Notes under the pieces: model-generated
Database searches by the model: none
Seen by the model: only the letters and a program-made list of their open reading frames with translations
Told to the model about the DNA's origin: nothing
Assembly: GCA_019118665.1 (NCBI GenBank)
Contig: DWYM01000065.1
Location: 1 to 34,262 of the forward strand
Length of the DNA stretch: 34,262 nt
Direction of reading: 5' to 3'
From: Candidatus Mediterraneibacter intestinipullorum
GTDB taxonomy: Bacteria > Bacillota > Clostridia > Lachnospirales > Lachnospiraceae
Position numbers and translations under genes: made by a program
Shown: positions 32,363-34,262 of the stretch, in pieces
Layout: each line of letters begins with the position of its first letter
How positions within the stretch are numbered: position 1 is the stretch's first letter

Positions 32363-34113
32363 GAGTGTTGGACGTACAGAATCTAAGCGTACAATATCAT
32401 ACAGGGAACGGAAGGAAAAAAGCTCTGGATGAGGTCAGTTTTTCCGTGGAGCGGGGAGAGACTGTCGGCATCGTGGGGGAGTCCGGTTCAGGAAAGAGCA
32501 CTGCCATGCTGGCAGTGATGGGGCTTTTGCCGGAAAATGCGGAGGTTACGTCAGATGAGATATCCGTCTGCGGGCGCCAGGCGAGCCCGGAGCGGGATAT
32601 CGCCATGGTCCTGCAGGATTCTCTTAGCTGTCTGAATCCCACGGTGAAGATCGGCCGTCAGATCACAGAGACGATCCGTGCCCATAAGAAGTGTACGAGA
32701 CAGGAGGCCAGGGAGCGAGCGGAGGAACTCCTGGATATGGCAGGGATCCGTGATCCGAAGCTCCGGATGAGGCAGTATCCTTTTGAGCTTTCCGGCGGGA
32801 TGCGTCAGCGGACTGCCATTGCGATCACCCTTGCGTGTGAACCGAAGCTGATCATCGCAGACGAACCGACCACGGCTCTGGACGCGGCGGTCCAGGCACA
32901 GATCCTCCGGCTCCTGAAGCGGATCGTGAGGGATACGGACGCCTCTCTTCTCGTAGTCAGCCATGATATGGGGGTGATCGCGGCGCTGTGCGGCAGAGTC
33001 TTTGTGATGCAGTCGGGACGGATCGTTGAACAGGGGGCAGCGGAAGAGATTTTCTATTCCCCGCAGCAGGAATATACGAAAAAGCTCCTCCGGGACGCAA
33101 AAGGAAGCGAGTATTTTCCCGCAGGCGGAAGGGATGGGGAAGTCCTGCTGCGCCTGGAGCATGTAACCAAAGTGTTTGGCACAAGGGATGGGATCCGGGA
33201 CATATCCTTTGATATCCGAAAGGGGGAGGTCTATGCCCTGGCAGGGGACAGCGGGAGCGGCAAGACGACTCTGGCAAGGATCCTCACCGGCATCCTGAAA
33301 CCGGACAGCGGCGTTATCTTCTATAAAGGAGAAAAGCTGGAGACAGCGGCCTCAGCCGGGGCATGGCGGGGAAAGATCCAGATGGTGTTTCAGGACCCTT
33401 ATGGATCTCTCAATCCATGTCTTACCGCAGGATGTGCCTTGAGTGAAGCGCTTAAGGCACAAGGGAGGATGACCGCCAAGGAACGGTGGAAGAAAGTGGA
33501 AGAGATGCTCTCCCTGGTGGGGCTTTCCAGTGAGGATGCGGACCGTTATTCGGAGGAATTTTCCGGGGGAGAGAGACAGCGGATCGGCATTGCGAGGGCG
33601 CTGATATCAGAGCCGGAGCTTCTGATCTGCGACGAGGCGCTGTCTGCCCTGGATGCTGCTGCCAGAGCCCAGATCCTGGAACTGCTCCTTTCGATCCAGA
33701 GGAAGAGAGGGATCGCCTGTCTGTTTATCTCCCATGACCTGGCTCTGATTCGGAAGATCAGCAGCAGGATCAGCGTCCTCTATGGTGGGCGGATGGCAGA
33801 GTCCGGAGAGACAAAAGAAGTCTGTTCCGATCCATGGCATCCTTATACAAAACTGCTTCTGAACGCAGTGCCCCGGCCGGACCTTCCGAACGCAAGGAAA
33901 GCCCGCCCTGTTTTGCCGGCAGAGACCGTGCGGAGGAAGGAAAGAGAAAAGGGATGTCCTTTTGGTGAGCTGTGCGGTCATGCCATGGAGTGCTGCTGTT
34001 CCGAGGCGCCCGGGCTCTATTCCTTTGGCAGGAGAAAAATCGCCTGTTTCCTGTATTCAGAAGAACACACCGGGAGACGGACGAAAGGATACCGGATGAC
34101 ATCTCAGATTTAA
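32359..34113 (+). CDS. Double-ATPase subunit of the nickel/dipeptide-type ABC transporter
   Basis: 584-aa fusion of two ATP-binding domains that are separate (DppD/DppF or NikD/NikE) in most bacteria. First domain: Walker A GESGSGKST (40-48), signature LSGGMRQR (144-151), Walker B LIIADEP (164-170). Second domain: Walker A GDSGSGKTT (296-304), signature FSGGERQR (401-408), Walker B LLICDEA (421-427). The C-terminus has the oligopeptide-transporter Cys pattern: C533 (CPFGELC), C539, C544-546 and C563 (ACFL). No substrate-binding protein gene follows within the window, and the coding sequence is followed by AT-rich DNA. Confidence 0.88.
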   Translation: MRVLDVQNLSVQYHTGNGRKKALDEVSFSVERGETVGIVGESGSGKSTAMLAVMGLLPENAEVTSDEISVCGRQASPERDIAMVLQDSLSCLNPTVKIGRQITETIRAHKKCTRQEARERAEELLDMAGIRDPKLRMRQYPFELSGGMRQRTAIAITLACEPKLIIADEPTTALDAAVQAQILRLLKRIVRDTDASLLVVSHDMGVIAALCGRVFVMQSGRIVEQGAAEEIFYSPQQEYTKKLLRDAKGSEYFPAGGRDGEVLLRLEHVTKVFGTRDGIRDISFDIRKGEVYALAGDSGSGKTTLARILTGILKPDSGVIFYKGEKLETAASAGAWRGKIQMVFQDPYGSLNPCLTAGCALSEALKAQGRMTAKERWKKVEEMLSLVGLSSEDADRYSEEFSGGERQRIGIARALISEPELLICDEALSALDAAARAQILELLLSIQRKRGIACLFISHDLALIRKISSRISVLYGGRMAESGETKEVCSDPWHPYTKLLLNAVPRPDLPNARKARPVLPAETVRRKEREKGCPFGELCGHAMECCCSEAPGLYSFGRRKIACFLYSEEHTGRRTKGYRMTSQI

Positions 34114-34172
34114 AGAAAAAGGTTAAGATAAAAAGACTAACTATTAAAAGTCAAGTCTAAAATGGAGATTTT

Positions 34173-34217
34173 ATGAATGAATTGCAGAAATGTATTTCAG
34201 ATATAGTTGTACCTTGA
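34173..34217 (+). other. Possible 14-codon peptide frame at the right edge
   Basis: ATG 34173 after GGAG (34164-34167) reads MNELQKCISDIVVP and stops at TGA 34215-34217. It lies in AT-rich DNA and is followed by a hairpin (34235-34255). It could be a leader peptide or simple chance; support is weak. Confidence 0.2.
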
Positions 34218-34234
34218 AAATCGCATGACAAACA

Positions 34235-34255
34235 GAGCATCGTATACCGGTGCTC
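34235..34255 (+). repeat. Hairpin near the right edge
   Basis: GAGCATCG (34235-34242) pairs with CGGTGCTC (34248-34255), eight pairs with one T-G, loop TATAC. The window ends seven bases later, so a following T tract cannot be judged. Confidence 0.4.
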
Positions 34256-34262
34256 AAATATA

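Noticed and set aside
34134-34158. Minus-strand terminator (AGACT/AGTCT followed by T run on that strand)
   Set aside because: Only five pairs and a 15-nt A+T-rich loop; too weak to support without seeing a minus-strand gene beyond the edge.

Overview
The window looks like chromosome of an anaerobic, low-redundancy Firmicute, most likely a gut Lachnospiraceae-type Clostridium. Reasons: strong AGGAGG ribosome sites throughout, heavy translational coupling (ATGA overlaps), an EFR1-type flavodoxin/ferredoxin protein, an oxygen-sensitive two-subunit L-serine dehydratase, and a complete-looking anaerobic (cobalt-early, CbiK/CbiD/CbiG) cobalamin pathway. The species cannot be named from the sequence alone. 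There are no rRNA or tRNA genes, no CRISPR array and no recognisable insertion sequence.

Left part (1-7500), small housekeeping and accessory genes: the end of a secreted PcsB/CwlO-like NlpC/P60 peptidoglycan hydrolase (cut by the window edge); a GNAT acetyltransferase overlapping a Bcp peroxiredoxin; a nucleotidyltransferase overlapping a DUF1648 membrane protein whose coding sequence seems to continue out of frame; a small conserved hypothetical; a promoter followed by a ~400-nt leader with a six-codon peptide and several competing hairpins ahead of an RNHCP zinc-ribbon protein; a flavodoxin; and a YbaK deacylase / DUF3877-like / EFR1 operon. A short reading frame with an in-frame TAG (7251-7508) is probably a gene remnant.

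Middle (7501-9185): sdaAA and sdaAB lie on the minus strand and share a 130-bp divergent intergenic region with the cobalamin cluster. Two extended -10 elements there are arranged as a near-perfect inverted repeat.

Right part (9186-34113), one long plus-strand cobalamin locus: cbiG-cbiJ-cobO, then a cobalamin riboswitch, then cbiM-cbiN-cbiQ-cbiO (cobalt ECF importer), cbiK-cbiD-cbiL-cbiF-cbiH-cbiET-cbiA (corrin ring), cobT-cobS-cobC-cbiB-cobD-cbiP (side chains and nucleotide loop), hemC and a cobA-hemD fusion (uroporphyrinogen III and precorrin-2 supply), and finally a nickel/dipeptide-type ABC transporter (two permeases and a double ATPase) with no binding protein. The riboswitch sits inside the cluster, so cbiG, cbiJ and cobO are upstream of it and appear to have their own promoters. 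Genes for CbiC, CobU, the precorrin-2 dehydrogenase and the early haem enzymes (HemA/HemL/HemB) are not in the window. After 34113 the sequence turns AT-rich and holds only a tiny peptide frame and a hairpin.

The least explained item is the leader at 3748-4161 controlling the RNHCP gene. It combines a promoter, a short peptide whose codons are sequestered in a 12-bp helix, two intrinsic terminators, and alternative helices that would disrupt each terminator.
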